From DATEOR01 sp963766725 (GTDB lineage: Bacteria > Actinomycetota > Thermoleophilia > Gaiellales > Gaiellaceae): a stretch of DNA of 64,000 bases. Both the position numbers and the translations under genes were made by a program. Of the stretch, positions 1-8,431 are shown piece by piece (within the stretch, counting starts at the first letter, position 1; every line of letters starts with the position of its first letter). The DNA is taken from the NCBI GenBank assembly GCA_963766725.1, contig CAVYBK010000004.1, forward strand, positions 62,001 to 126,000, read 5' to 3'. The notes under the pieces are model-generated. The model saw only the letters and a program-made list of their open reading frames with translations. It was not told the DNA's origin and did no database searches.

Positions 1-1
1 G

Positions 2-481
2 CGGTCCCTCTACAACGCCTACCGCACGGCCGAGGACTCGCGGACGGACGCCGAGGAGGAGCTCCGCCTCGCCTTCCGCGACATCGCGAACGCGGCCCAG
101 GCCCAGGACCGCGATGCGGTGCTCGAGGCGGCCCAGCGCGGCCAGGACGCGGTCGACCAGATCAACGACCTCATCACCGCGGAGCTCGAGGCAGCACAGG
201 GGCTCGAGGAGATCGACTCCGTCTCGGCGCATGCGAAGCAGCTCTCCGACGGCCTCCGGCTCAGCCGCTCGAGCCTCGCACTCGTCGGCGAGGAGCTGGC
301 GATCGCGCTCGACGACCCGTTCCTCGAGACGAGGAAGAACGAAATCGACGACCTCGCGAAGAAGTCGGCCGACCTCGCCGTCAAGGGCGAGAGCGCGATC
401 AGGCGCGCCGACCACGCGCTCGCGCTCGCGCTCGGCCTCGAGCCGAGGCTGGACCAGATGTTCACGACGACGAGCGGCTAG
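2..481 (+). CDS. Coiled-coil protein of unknown function, 5' end outside the window
   Basis: This frame is open from base 2 to a TAG at 479-481, giving the last 159 residues of a protein whose start is not in the window. The segment is almost entirely charged helix (repeated E, A, R, D and L, no Cys, no membrane segment) and looks like a coiled coil or helical bundle. I recognise no family. It converges on the TrpC-like gene, and the two stops share the palindrome CTAG (478-481). An internal ATG at 119 could be mistaken for a start, but the frame has the same composition upstream of it. Confidence 0.7.
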   Translation, partial: RSLYNAYRTAEDSRTDAEEELRLAFRDIANAAQAQDRDAVLEAAQRGQDAVDQINDLITAELEAAQGLEEIDSVSAHAKQLSDGLRLSRSSLALVGEELAIALDDPFLETRKNEIDDLAKKSADLAVKGESAIRRADHALALALGLEPRLDQMFTTTSG

Positions 482-1065
482 CGGCCGGTCAGCTCGGCGA
501 GCGCCGAGGCGAAGTCGGCCGAGCCCTGCAGGACCTCGGCTCCGACCAGGATGGCGTCCACGCCCGCGTTCTCGAGCGCCACGACCTGCTCGCGCGCGCT
601 CACCCGTGCCTCGGAGATGACGAGCTTGCCCGCCGGCACGTCGGCCAGGAGGTCGAGTGTGCGCTCGAGGTCCTCCTCGTCGTCGTCGAGGCCGCGCTCC
701 GAGATGAGGACGATGTCCGGATCCACCCGCTCGAGGGCCTCCTCGAGGGTCTCCTCGTCGCGCACCTCGACGGCGCAGTCCAGATCCAGCTCGCGCGCAC
801 GGGCGACAGCGGCCTCCGCCTCGTCGGAGAACGGGACGATCCAGGCGTCGGCACCCGAGGCCGACGCCTCGCTGGGGTCGCCGCCCCGCACGAGGACGGC
901 CAAAGACGTGCTCGCTCGGACCCGCTCGACGTCGGCGACGTCAACGGCGACGGCCTCGGCTCCCGCCGCTTCCGCGAGCGCGGCGAGGTCTTCCACCGCG
1001 CCCTGCAGGACGGGCACGACGGAGATGCCGTCGCCCTCGGAGATCGCCTGGCGGAATCGGCTCAC
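478..1065 (-). CDS. Short TrpC-like (indole-3-glycerol-phosphate synthase fold) protein, active site degraded
   Basis: A 195-residue TIM-barrel protein resembling TrpC but shorter than the usual 250-270 residues. The GTG start (1065) overlaps the preceding TGA as GTGA, so translation is probably coupled to the DeoC-like gene. The barrel pattern is readable: VEV with Glu near residue 100, ISE near 151 and a glycine-rich phosphate-site segment (ILVG) near 172-175. The catalytic Lys expected in the LRKDF strand appears as Arg (LVRGG, near residue 60), and the NNR segment is replaced by ISERG. No other trp gene is nearby. It may bind a phosphorylated ligand rather than make indoleglycerol phosphate; that is inference. 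Confidence 0.72.
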   Translation of the reverse strand: MSRFRQAISEGDGISVVPVLQGAVEDLAALAEAAGAEAVAVDVADVERVRASTSLAVLVRGGDPSEASASGADAWIVPFSDEAEAAVARARELDLDCAVEVRDEETLEEALERVDPDIVLISERGLDDDEEDLERTLDLLADVPAGKLVISEARVSAREQVVALENAGVDAILVGAEVLQGSADFASALAELTGR

Positions 1066-1766
1066 GTAGAGACGCGGTCGAGGCCCGCAGCGTACGTCAC
1101 GATCTCGAGCGCGAACGGAGAGCCGATCCTGCCGGCGCCCGCATTGATCATGGCGATCGCGTCGTCGAGCGTCTCGACGCCGCCAGACGCCTTCACGCCG
1201 ACGGCCTCCGGAAGGTAGTCGCGCAGAAGCTCGACATCGTGAACCGTGGCCGGCGCGCCGTTTGCGCTCGTCTGCGCGAAGTCGACCTCCGCGAGCTCGA
1301 CGATCTTGCACGCGAGCTTCTTGCGCTTGTCGTCCAGGCGCCCGGTCCCGATGATCGCCTTCAGGGTGACCGACCCTCGCCCCCCGTTGGCGGTGCGCAT
1401 CCGGATGGTGCGCGCGAACGCGGTCAGCTCATCGCGTACGAGCGCAAAGTCGAGGGCGAGCATCGCCCGCACGTCCAGCGCGAACTCGAGCTCCCCGGCC
1501 CCCTCGTCGAGGCACCGCTCCGCCTCCGCGATCTTCGCCTTGGCCGCCGCGCCACCCTCCGGATAGCCGACCACCGCGCACACCTTCACGTCCGAGCCGC
1601 GGAGATGCTCGGCCGCAGCGCCGACGTGCTTCGGCAGGACGCAGAGCGACGCGAGGTGCAGCTCGCGCGCCGTCTGGCACACGGCCTCGACCTCCTGCAG
1701 GCCCGCGCGCGGGCCGAGGAGGGTGCAGTCGATGGTCTTGGCGAGCTCTTCGATCCGAAGGGCCAT
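1062..1766 (-). CDS. Divergent DeoC-family protein lacking the Schiff-base lysine
   Basis: A 234-residue member of the DeoC/FbaB class I aldolase family. The LKAIIGTG strand and the VKASGGV motif (K192, matching E. coli K201) are present. The residue expected to form the Schiff base is replaced: FAQTSANG has Gln165 where active enzymes have Lys in FIKTSTG, and the conserved Asp of DEID is Glu94. It is therefore unlikely to be a normal deoxyribose-phosphate aldolase. It lies 24 bases downstream of the truncated aldehyde dehydrogenase, in the same cluster as a complete deoC. A regulatory or altered catalytic role is possible. Confidence 0.82.
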   Translation of the reverse strand: MALRIEELAKTIDCTLLGPRAGLQEVEAVCQTARELHLASLCVLPKHVGAAAEHLRGSDVKVCAVVGYPEGGAAAKAKIAEAERCLDEGAGELEFALDVRAMLALDFALVRDELTAFARTIRMRTANGGRGSVTLKAIIGTGRLDDKRKKLACKIVELAEVDFAQTSANGAPATVHDVELLRDYLPEAVGVKASGGVETLDDAIAMINAGAGRIGSPFALEIVTYAAGLDRVST

Positions 1767-1790
1767 GGGCGACTAGCTGAGTCTAGGTGA

Positions 1791-2582
1791 CTAGACGCCG
1801 ATCGGGTGCCAAACGGTCTTGAGCTCGAGAAAGGCCGCGACGTGCCACGGCGACTGCCCGTCCCCGTTCGAGACGACGCGCTTGACGTTGTCGGCGGCGA
1901 GCCGCTCCAGCTCCTCGCGCTCGTCGCCCGCGCCGGAGAGGTCGACCGCATTCACGTCCATGTGCGCGGCGAGCACCGAACAGAGCTCGTCCTTCCTGCC
2001 GGTGAGGACGTTGACGACCCCGCCCGGCACGTCCGAGGTGGCCAGGACCTCGGCAAGGGTCACCGCGGCGAGCGGGCGCTTCTGCGAGGCGACGATCACG
2101 GCCGCGTTGCCGCCGACGATGACCGGGGCGAGACGCGCGACGAAGCCCGCCAGCGCAGGCTCTTCGGGCGCGACGACGCCGACAACGCCGGTCGGCTCCG
2201 GAAACGTGAAGTTGAAGTACGGGCCCGCGACGGGATTCGACGAGCCGAGCACCTGCGCGAGCTTGTCCGCCCACCCCGCGTACCAGACCCAGGAGTCGAT
2301 CGCGGCGTCGACCTCGGCCTCGTCCCCGGTGAGCTCGACGAACTGGGCTCTGCGGCCCTCCATGATCTCGGCCACCCGGTAGAGCACCTGGCCCCGGTTG
2401 TAGGCGGTCATGGACGCCCACTTGGGGAAGGTCTCGCGGGCGGCACGCACGGCGTCGCGGAGATCCTTACGGGAGGCGCGCGCGACATTGGCCCCCTCGG
2501 CCTCGTACGAGCGGCCGGACTCCGAGCGGGGGAACGCGCCGCCGACGTACAGCTTGTAGGTCTTCTTGACCGGAAGCCTCAC
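1791..2582 (-). CDS. Truncated aldehyde-dehydrogenase-like protein without catalytic Cys
   Basis: A 263-residue protein covering only the N-terminal, NAD-binding part of the ALDH fold. It aligns with its complete neighbour through the GGAFPRSESG start, the WYAGWADKL segment and GGVVNVLTG, then stops before the catalytic Cys region. The PWNFP motif has become APEEPA, the KPAE lysine region is changed, and the Glu of ELGG is absent. I chose the GTG at 2582 because GGGGA lies six bases upstream; an in-frame GTG at 2609 is the alternative. The frame is intact and well conserved, so it looks like a maintained pseudoenzyme, possibly a partner of the full ALDH. Confidence 0.78.
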   Translation of the reverse strand: MRLPVKKTYKLYVGGAFPRSESGRSYEAEGANVARASRKDLRDAVRAARETFPKWASMTAYNRGQVLYRVAEIMEGRRAQFVELTGDEAEVDAAIDSWVWYAGWADKLAQVLGSSNPVAGPYFNFTFPEPTGVVGVVAPEEPALAGFVARLAPVIVGGNAAVIVASQKRPLAAVTLAEVLATSDVPGGVVNVLTGRKDELCSVLAAHMDVNAVDLSGAGDEREELERLAADNVKRVVSNGDGQSPWHVAAFLELKTVWHPIGV

Positions 2583-2676
2583 GCTTTTTCCCCATTCCGC
2601 GCGCCACACGCGCGCTCGGCGGCGTTAGCCTGAAGGTGGGTGGTGGTCCGGGGTGGCCCCGATCTAAGGCCGCTTC

Positions 2677-4155
2677 TCATTCGAACCTCATGTAGGGCTC
2701 GAGGCCGTGCCGGCCGCCTTCGCGGCCGAAGCCGGACTCCTTGTAGCCGCCGAACGGCGACGCCGGGTCGAAGCGGTTGTACGTGTTCGCCCAGATCACG
2801 CCGGCCCGAAGGCGCTGCGCCATCGAAAGGATGCGCGAGCCCTTCTCCGTCCAGACGCCGGCCGACAAGCCGTAGGGCGTGTTGTTCGCCTTCTCGATCG
2901 CCTCGTCGGGCGTGCGGAAGGTCAGCACCGAAAGCACTGGCCCGAAGATCTCCTCCTGCGCGATCCGGTAGCTCTGCGCGACGTTCGTGAAGACCGTCGG
3001 CGCGAACCACCAGCCCTTCTCGGGAAGCCGGCACGGCGGCTGGAAGATCTCTGCGCCCTCCTCCTCCCCGGCCGCGACGAGCTCCTTGATCTTCTCGAGC
3101 TGCTCTCTCGAGTTGATCGCGCCGACGTCCGTGTTCTTGTCGAGCGGGTCGCCGACGCGCAGCGTCCCCATGCGCCGCTTCAGCTTCGCGATCACCTGCT
3201 CGTAGATGGACTCCTGCACGAGCAGTCGCGAGCCCGCGCAGCACACGTGGCCCTGGTTGAAATAGATGCCGTTGATGATCCCCTCGACCGCCTGGTCGAG
3301 CGGCGCGTCGTCGAAGATGATGTTCGCCGCCTTGCCGCCGAGCTCGAGCGTGAGCTTCTTGCCGGTCCCCGCGACTGCGCGCTGGATCTCCTTCCCGACG
3401 TCGGTCGACCCGGTGAACGCGACCTTGTCCACGCCGGGGTGCTTGACGAGCTCGGCGCCGGCACGCCCGTCGCCGGTGACGATGTTCACGACCCCGGGAG
3501 GAAGCTCGGCCTGCCGGACGACGTCGCAGAAGAGGAGCGCGGTCAAGGGCGTCGACTCGGCCGGCTTCAAGACGACCGTGTTCCCCGCCGCGAGCGCCGG
3601 CGCGATCTTCCACGAGAGCATGAGGAGCGGGAAGTTCCAGGGGATGATCTGCCCGGCGACACCGAGCGGCTTGGGGTTGCGGTTCGGGAACGCGTACTCG
3701 AGCTTGTCCGCCCAGCCCGCGTAGTAGAAGAAATGCGCCGCGGACAGCGGCAGGTCGACGTCGCGGGACTCGCGGATCGGCTTGCCCCCGTCGAGCGACT
3801 CGAGCACCGCGAACTCGCGCGAGCGCTCCTGAAGGATGCGCGCGATGCGGTAGAGGTACTTGGCCCGCTCGCCCGGCGCGATGTCGGACCAGCCGTTCTC
3901 GAACGCCTCGCGCGCGGAGTCGACGGCCACACCCACGTCCTCCGGGCCCGCGTAGGCCACCTCGGCGAGCGGCTCCTCGGTCGCCGGGCTGATCGTCGCC
4001 TCGTACTCACCCGACTTCGGCTCCACCCATTCGCCCCCGATGAAGAGCCCGTAGCGGTCCTCGAGAGTGACGATCTCCCGCGACTCGGGCGCGGGCGCGT
4101 AGTCGAACGCGGACGGGACCGGCGAGCGGTCTTGGCGCTTTTCGATCTCAGTCAA
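2677..4155 (-). CDS. NAD(P)-dependent aldehyde dehydrogenase
   Basis: A full-length (492-residue) ALDH-superfamily enzyme, expected to oxidise an aldehyde to the acid with NAD(P). All family signatures are visible: PWNFP (172-176, oxyanion Asn174), FTGST (247-251), LELGG with general-base Glu271, the catalytic Cys305 in QGHVCC, and the EEIFGPV and PFGG motifs in the C-terminal half. Its start overlaps the end of deoC by eight bases. In this context the probable substrate is acetaldehyde released by deoxyribose-5-phosphate aldolase; that is inference from the neighbour, not from specificity residues. Confidence 0.92.
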   Translation of the reverse strand: MTEIEKRQDRSPVPSAFDYAPAPESREIVTLEDRYGLFIGGEWVEPKSGEYEATISPATEEPLAEVAYAGPEDVGVAVDSAREAFENGWSDIAPGERAKYLYRIARILQERSREFAVLESLDGGKPIRESRDVDLPLSAAHFFYYAGWADKLEYAFPNRNPKPLGVAGQIIPWNFPLLMLSWKIAPALAAGNTVVLKPAESTPLTALLFCDVVRQAELPPGVVNIVTGDGRAGAELVKHPGVDKVAFTGSTDVGKEIQRAVAGTGKKLTLELGGKAANIIFDDAPLDQAVEGIINGIYFNQGHVCCAGSRLLVQESIYEQVIAKLKRRMGTLRVGDPLDKNTDVGAINSREQLEKIKELVAAGEEEGAEIFQPPCRLPEKGWWFAPTVFTNVAQSYRIAQEEIFGPVLSVLTFRTPDEAIEKANNTPYGLSAGVWTEKGSRILSMAQRLRAGVIWANTYNRFDPASPFGGYKESGFGREGGRHGLEPYMRFE

Positions 4156-5086
4156 TGGTGAAGTAGTCCGGGCTCTGGTAGCGGCCTGTCTTCTCCTTGC
4201 GGATCTGGAGCAGGCAGTCGTTGAGAAGCGACGAGGCGCCGAAGCGGAAGAGATCCGGCGTCATCCACTCGACGCCAAGGGTCTCGTGCAGGAGAACGAG
4301 ATACTGGACGGCCTGCTTCGCGTGGCGGATGCCGCCCGCGGGCTTCATGCCGATCTTCCGCCCGGTCTCCTCGTAGACGTCGCGAATCGCCTCGAGCATG
4401 ACGAGCGTGACGGGCAGCGTCGCGGCGGGCTGAATTTTCCCGGTGGACGTCTTGATGAAGTCGGCGCCGCCCGCGATCGCGAGCAGGCTCGCGCGCCGCA
4501 CGTTGTCGTACGTGCCGAGCTCGCCGGTCTCGAGGATGACCTTGAGGTGCGCGTTGCCGCACACTTCCTTGACCCTCCGCACCTCGTCGTAGACCTTCGC
4601 GTAGTCGCCCGACAGGAAGGCACCGCGGTCGATCACCATGTCGATCTCGTCCGCGCCCATCTCGGCGACGCGGGCCGTCTCCTCGACCTTGATCTCGAGC
4701 GGCGACTGGCCAGACGGAAACGCGGTGGCGACCGACGCGACGCGAACGCCACTTCCCTGCACCCGGTCGAGGGCGATGGGAACGAGGTTCGGGTAGATGC
4801 ACACCGCGGCCACCGGCGGCACGGTCAGGTCGGAGGGATCGGGCCGCATCGCCTTCGAGCAGAGAGCCGCCACCTTCCCGGGCGTGTCCGCGCCCTCGAG
4901 CGTCGTCAGATCCATCATCCGGACGGCGAGGTCGAGCGCGAAGAGCTTGGACTCCCGCTTGATCGAGCGGCGCGAGAGCGACGCCGCGCGCTCCTCGACC
5001 GCGACCTGGTCGACTGAGCCGATGCGGGGCAGCCGGGGCTCGAGCGGTAGCTCGAAACCGCCCGGGAGAGCGGGGGCCTGCGCCAT
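4148..5086 (-). CDS. deoC: Deoxyribose-phosphate aldolase
   Basis: DeoC splits 2-deoxyribose 5-phosphate into glyceraldehyde 3-phosphate and acetaldehyde. The 312-residue protein has the complete catalytic set: Asp149 in GADEID, the Schiff-base Lys212 in FIKTSTGK, and Lys248 in MKPAGGIR. It is longer than typical short DeoC proteins (about 220-260 residues) because of an N-terminal extension of about 50 residues, like the eukaryotic-type and many actinobacterial forms. It is first in a five-gene leftward cluster. A TACACT hexamer (5093-5098 on the minus strand) ends six bases before the ATG, suggesting a leaderless message. Confidence 0.93.
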   Translation of the reverse strand: MAQAPALPGGFELPLEPRLPRIGSVDQVAVEERAASLSRRSIKRESKLFALDLAVRMMDLTTLEGADTPGKVAALCSKAMRPDPSDLTVPPVAAVCIYPNLVPIALDRVQGSGVRVASVATAFPSGQSPLEIKVEETARVAEMGADEIDMVIDRGAFLSGDYAKVYDEVRRVKEVCGNAHLKVILETGELGTYDNVRRASLLAIAGGADFIKTSTGKIQPAATLPVTLVMLEAIRDVYEETGRKIGMKPAGGIRHAKQAVQYLVLLHETLGVEWMTPDLFRFGASSLLNDCLLQIRKEKTGRYQSPDYFTID

Positions 5087-5092
5087 GGGATC

Positions 5093-5098
5093 AGTGTA
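5093..5098 (-). promoter_or_regulatory. Candidate -10 element for leaderless deoC
   Basis: Minus-strand TACACT, six bases before the deoC ATG. It is part of a 14-base string, CCCCGGGCTACACT, that also precedes tRNA-Arg. No clear -35 was seen. Confidence 0.45.
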
Positions 5099-5118
5099 GC
5101 CCGGGGGAGCCCGCCGGC

Positions 5119-5589
5119 TCAGCCGGCGTCTGCGAGGAGGCCGCCCTGAACACGGGCGACGAAAGTGCCGAGGTCGGACTCCTTCTGGCCCAGCCGGGCC
5201 TCGAGGTCCCGCAGGTGCTCCTCGCGCGCCTCGATCTCGTCCTCGCGGAGATACATGTCGGCCTCGAAGCGGGCCTCGCGCTCGTCGAGCTCGGCCTCAC
5301 GGCGCTCGAGCTCGAGCGCGCGCTGCTTGACCTCCTGCTCCTGCTTCTCGAGCCGCTTCGCGCGCCGCTCGAGCCATTCGGAGGAGACCAGGCGCTCGCC
5401 GAAGAGATCCTCGTCCTCGTGCTCGGCCGGAGGCACGGCTGCCGGGGCCGGGACGGGCGCGGGAGCCGCGGGCTGAGCCGCCACCTCAGGCGACGACGTC
5501 ATCGCGAAGATGTTGATGTTGGTCACCGACGACTTGTGGCGTCGGCGACGCTTCACCCGCGTGGAGTGATGTCGGATCTCCTCGGACAT
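5119..5589 (-). CDS. Coiled-coil protein with basic and proline-rich N-terminus
   Basis: A 156-residue protein of unknown function. After a basic stretch (RVKRRRRHK, about residues 11-19) comes a Pro/Ala-rich linker (about 35-55) and then a long charged heptad-like helix (about 65-140) rich in E, R and L. I use the ATG at 5589, reading MSEEIRH; a second Met (MTSSPE) lies about 30 residues in. Codon use upstream of 5589 does not look protein-like. It follows the peptidase by about 80 bases. A structural or nucleoid-associated role is possible, but nothing names the family. Confidence 0.62.
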   Translation of the reverse strand: MSEEIRHHSTRVKRRRRHKSSVTNINIFAMTSSPEVAAQPAAPAPVPAPAAVPPAEHEDEDLFGERLVSSEWLERRAKRLEKQEQEVKQRALELERREAELDEREARFEADMYLREDEIEAREEHLRDLEARLGQKESDLGTFVARVQGGLLADAG

Positions 5590-5672
5590 GCCGCTGATCA
5601 CAGTAATCGGCACGAAATCGGACGCATCCCTCGTTCGAGGGCGTTCAGTTTCGTCAACGCCCGGGCGGCGGG

Positions 5673-7178
5673 CTACGACGTGGCGAGCTGCTCCTGGACG
5701 AGCGGCCGCGTGTCGAACGGCTCGAAGCCGATGCGGGCGGCGACGTCCTCGCTCGAGGGCCGGGTGCCCTCCGCGAAGAGGCTGCGCAGGAAGTCGCCCG
5801 TCTCGCTCCGCTCCCACCAGTCCGAGCCGATCGTCTCGCGCAGGTACGCGCGGAGCTGCGCCGCGCGGATCCAGGCGCGCAGGTAGTCGGCCGAGTAGAA
5901 GCCGTCGTCCATGTCGGCCAGGTAGCCGTCCGGCCGGTAGCGGAACCCGGTCGCGGCGCGCAGACGCTCCGCGTACTTGGGCGCATAGTCGGGCGCGTGC
6001 TCGAAGTCGGCCCAGAGCTCCAGCTCGTAGTCGAGCTTCGCTGCATAGCGCCGGAAGAGCAGAACGTCGAGGAAACGGGTTGCCTCGGCGTTGTCCTCGG
6101 CCTCTCCCGCGGAGACGTCGAAGTGCTCCGCGTGCCAGCCTGGCTCCCGGCTCACCGACTCCAGGAGGAACGAGTAGATCTCGGTCAGGGCATGGTCGCG
6201 AGAAAGTCGGCGAAACGTGTACGGAAGCGCCGGGTCGACGCCCGCGTAGTGGAGCGCGTGCCCGGCCTCGTGGAGGAGCCCCTGGTAGTCGTGCAAGCCC
6301 CCCTGTGCCCGCGTGATCAGGTGGACGACGTTGGGCGGGTCCGACGCGATCACGCAGGCCCGCGGGTTCTTCTGCGGCCGGTCGTCGAGGTCGAGGCGGA
6401 TGTGCTCGTCGGCCGCGAGGTCGAAGCCGAGGCGCGTGAGGCTCTCGAGGCAGACGGGAACGGCCCGCTCCTTCGTGTAGGTGTCGGCGAGCGGCGACAA
6501 CCGTCGCAGGTAGGAGACGTGGTAGGAGGCGGGCTCCGCCTCGTGCTCCTCACCGAGAATCCGGTCGAGCCAGCGCTCGCGGAGCGGCCCGTACGAGGCG
6601 TCCTGCTCGCGTGCAGCGCGGCCGAGGGCGTCGGCGAGCGCGTGGATGTCGATCGCCTTGCGCCGCGCGCTTCGCCCGACGGGATCGGGGTCGCCGGAGA
6701 GCTCCGCGTCGAGGGTCTCCGCGGCGGCCATCAGCTCCTGGCGGTCGTCGTTGAAGCGGGCGGAGGCGTCGGCAGCCAGGTCGCCCAGCTCGTTGCGGTC
6801 GCCGTACTCGTCGAGGATGGCGAGCATCGCCTGCGCGGAGCGAAGCGGGAGCGACTCGCCCCGGAAATCGACGCGCGCAGCGAGGAACTCGTTCTCGAAG
6901 CGGTCGGAGCGCTCGGCGATCTCGGCGACGACGATCCCGCCGAGGCACGCCTCGCGGAGGCGGTACAGGCGCTCGCGCTCGTCGCCGGCGGCCGCGTCCT
7001 CCTCGTCGCGGAGAGACTCGTGCTGCTCGCGGGTGAAGAGGTCGGCGTAGCGGGCGACGATCTCCGCCTGCTCGCTCGTCTCCTTCTCCCCCACGCGCAC
7101 CGCGCGTGCCTCCTCGGCGCGCTCGTAGAGATAGCGGTTCAGCCGTTCCTCGAACATGAGCGCGGTGAGTGCTGCCAC
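5673..7178 (-). CDS. M3-family zinc metallopeptidase (oligoendopeptidase F-like)
   Basis: A 501-residue, wholly soluble, helix-rich protein. The zinc site is HEAGH at 303-307, with a downstream Glu333 (LTEIYS) as likely third ligand, the arrangement of M3 thimet/oligopeptidase F enzymes. A Tyr-rich C-terminal region (FRYRPDGYL) fits the substrate-binding helix of that family. It would degrade short peptides in the cytoplasm. The GTG start at 7178 has AGGAGG four bases upstream. M32 carboxypeptidase is the alternative, but the length and surrounding motif fit M3 better. It lies 24 bases after era, so it may be the last gene of the long operon. Confidence 0.82.
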   Translation of the reverse strand: MAALTALMFEERLNRYLYERAEEARAVRVGEKETSEQAEIVARYADLFTREQHESLRDEEDAAAGDERERLYRLREACLGGIVVAEIAERSDRFENEFLAARVDFRGESLPLRSAQAMLAILDEYGDRNELGDLAADASARFNDDRQELMAAAETLDAELSGDPDPVGRSARRKAIDIHALADALGRAAREQDASYGPLRERWLDRILGEEHEAEPASYHVSYLRRLSPLADTYTKERAVPVCLESLTRLGFDLAADEHIRLDLDDRPQKNPRACVIASDPPNVVHLITRAQGGLHDYQGLLHEAGHALHYAGVDPALPYTFRRLSRDHALTEIYSFLLESVSREPGWHAEHFDVSAGEAEDNAEATRFLDVLLFRRYAAKLDYELELWADFEHAPDYAPKYAERLRAATGFRYRPDGYLADMDDGFYSADYLRAWIRAAQLRAYLRETIGSDWWERSETGDFLRSLFAEGTRPSSEDVAARIGFEPFDTRPLVQEQLATS

Positions 7179-7202
7179 GTGTCCTCCTGATTCCTTTTCT
7201 CT

Positions 7203-8072
7203 CTAGATTCCGAAGCGTTCGAGCACATTCTCGTCACGGCGCCAGTGCGGCCGCACCTTGACCTGTAGCTCGAGGTAGACCTTGCCGCCGAGAAGCCGCT
7301 CGATCTCCGGCCTCGCGCCCGCGCCGATGGCCTTGATCATGCTCCCGCCCTTGCCGATGAGGATGCCCTTCTGGGACTCGGTCTCGACGATGAGGACCGC
7401 GTGCACACGGCTCTCCTCGAGCTCTTCGACCTCGACGCCGATCGCGTGCGGCACCTCCTCGCGCGTGAGCGCGAGCGCCTGCTCGCGGACGAGCTCCGCG
7501 ACCCGCGTCTCGAGCGGGAGGTCGGTCGCCTCGCCCTCGCCGAAGTAGAGCGGCCCCTCGGGAAGCAGCGCGACGAGGTCCTCCTCGAGCGGGCCGAGCC
7601 CCTCGCCGCGGGCAGCGCTGATCGGGTGGAGCGCGTGAAAGTCGCCGAGGCCCGCCGCGACCTGGATCTGCTCGGCAATCCGCTCAGGCCGCAGGCGGTC
7701 GACCTTGTTGAGCGCGATCACGACGGGGCGCCCGGAAGCGAAGAGCCGCGCGGCGACGAAGCGGTCGCCGGAGCCGATCGCCTCGTCCGCGGCCAGGACG
7801 AGGAGGTGCGCGTCGACGTCCTCGAGCGACGCGTCCACGGTCCGCTGCATGCGCTCGGTGAGCGCGTCTCGTGGCCGCTGAAAGCCGGGCAGGTCGGTGA
7901 GGACGAGCTGGTAGCCGTCGCCGTTGACGACCGCAGCGATCCGGCGCCGCGTCGTCTGGGGCTTGTCGGAGACGATCGCGACCTTCCCGCCTGCGAGCGC
8001 GTTCACGAGCGTCGACTTGCCCACGTTCGGGCGGCCTGCGACCGCGACAAACCCGCTCTTCAGCGGCGTCAC
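7203..8072 (-). CDS. era: GTPase Era, 16S rRNA maturation
   Basis: Era binds the 3' end of 16S rRNA and checks 30S assembly. The 289-residue protein has the G1 loop GRPNVGKS (13-20), the DLPGF G3 motif, NKVD (G4) and a C-terminal KH domain with the GKGG loop (ILIGKGGSMIKAIG). The open frame extends far upstream, but the GTG at 8072 overlaps the cdd stop as GTGA and gives the standard N-terminus (KSGFVAVAGR). Its neighbours ybeY, cdd and dgkA are classic era partners. Confidence 0.95.
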   Translation of the reverse strand: MTPLKSGFVAVAGRPNVGKSTLVNALAGGKVAIVSDKPQTTRRRIAAVVNGDGYQLVLTDLPGFQRPRDALTERMQRTVDASLEDVDAHLLVLAADEAIGSGDRFVAARLFASGRPVVIALNKVDRLRPERIAEQIQVAAGLGDFHALHPISAARGEGLGPLEEDLVALLPEGPLYFGEGEATDLPLETRVAELVREQALALTREEVPHAIGVEVEELEESRVHAVLIVETESQKGILIGKGGSMIKAIGAGARPEIERLLGGKVYLELQVKVRPHWRRDENVLERFGI

Positions 8073-8431
8073 AGCTCGAACGAGTCGGGCAGGAGCTCGT
8101 CGGGCCGGCGCACGAGGAGCTCGCCCTCGTGCATGAACGCCACCCGGTCGAAGCGGAACTCGTGGAGCCACTGGCGGCAGGCGCCGCAGGGCGAGGCGGT
8201 GATCCCGATCGCCTCGAAGTCTCCGGGCTTTGCACCCTCCACGACCGCCCGAGCGATGGCGCAGCGCTCGGCGCAGATTCCGACCGGATAGGACGCGTTC
8301 TCGACGTTCACGCCCGTGACGACGCGCCCGTCGCGCATGAGCGCGGCGGCGCCGACGAGGAACTTCGAGTACGGCGCATAGGCCGCCTGCGAGGCGGCCA
8401 CGGCAGCGTCGTAGAGCTCCTGGTCCGTCAT
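8069..8431 (-). CDS. cdd: Cytidine deaminase
   Basis: A 120-residue small homotetrameric-type cytidine deaminase, converting cytidine or deoxycytidine to the uridine form. Zinc-site motifs are complete: CAE (Cys53, catalytic Glu55) and PCGAC (Cys82, Cys85). VNVENASYP matches the substrate-binding strand. Its ATG overlaps the stop of the lipid-kinase gene as ATGA, and its own stop overlaps era as GTGA. Confidence 0.95.
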   Translation of the reverse strand: MTDQELYDAAVAASQAAYAPYSKFLVGAAALMRDGRVVTGVNVENASYPVGICAERCAIARAVVEGAKPGDFEAIGITASPCGACRQWLHEFRFDRVAFMHEGELLVRRPDELLPDSFEL

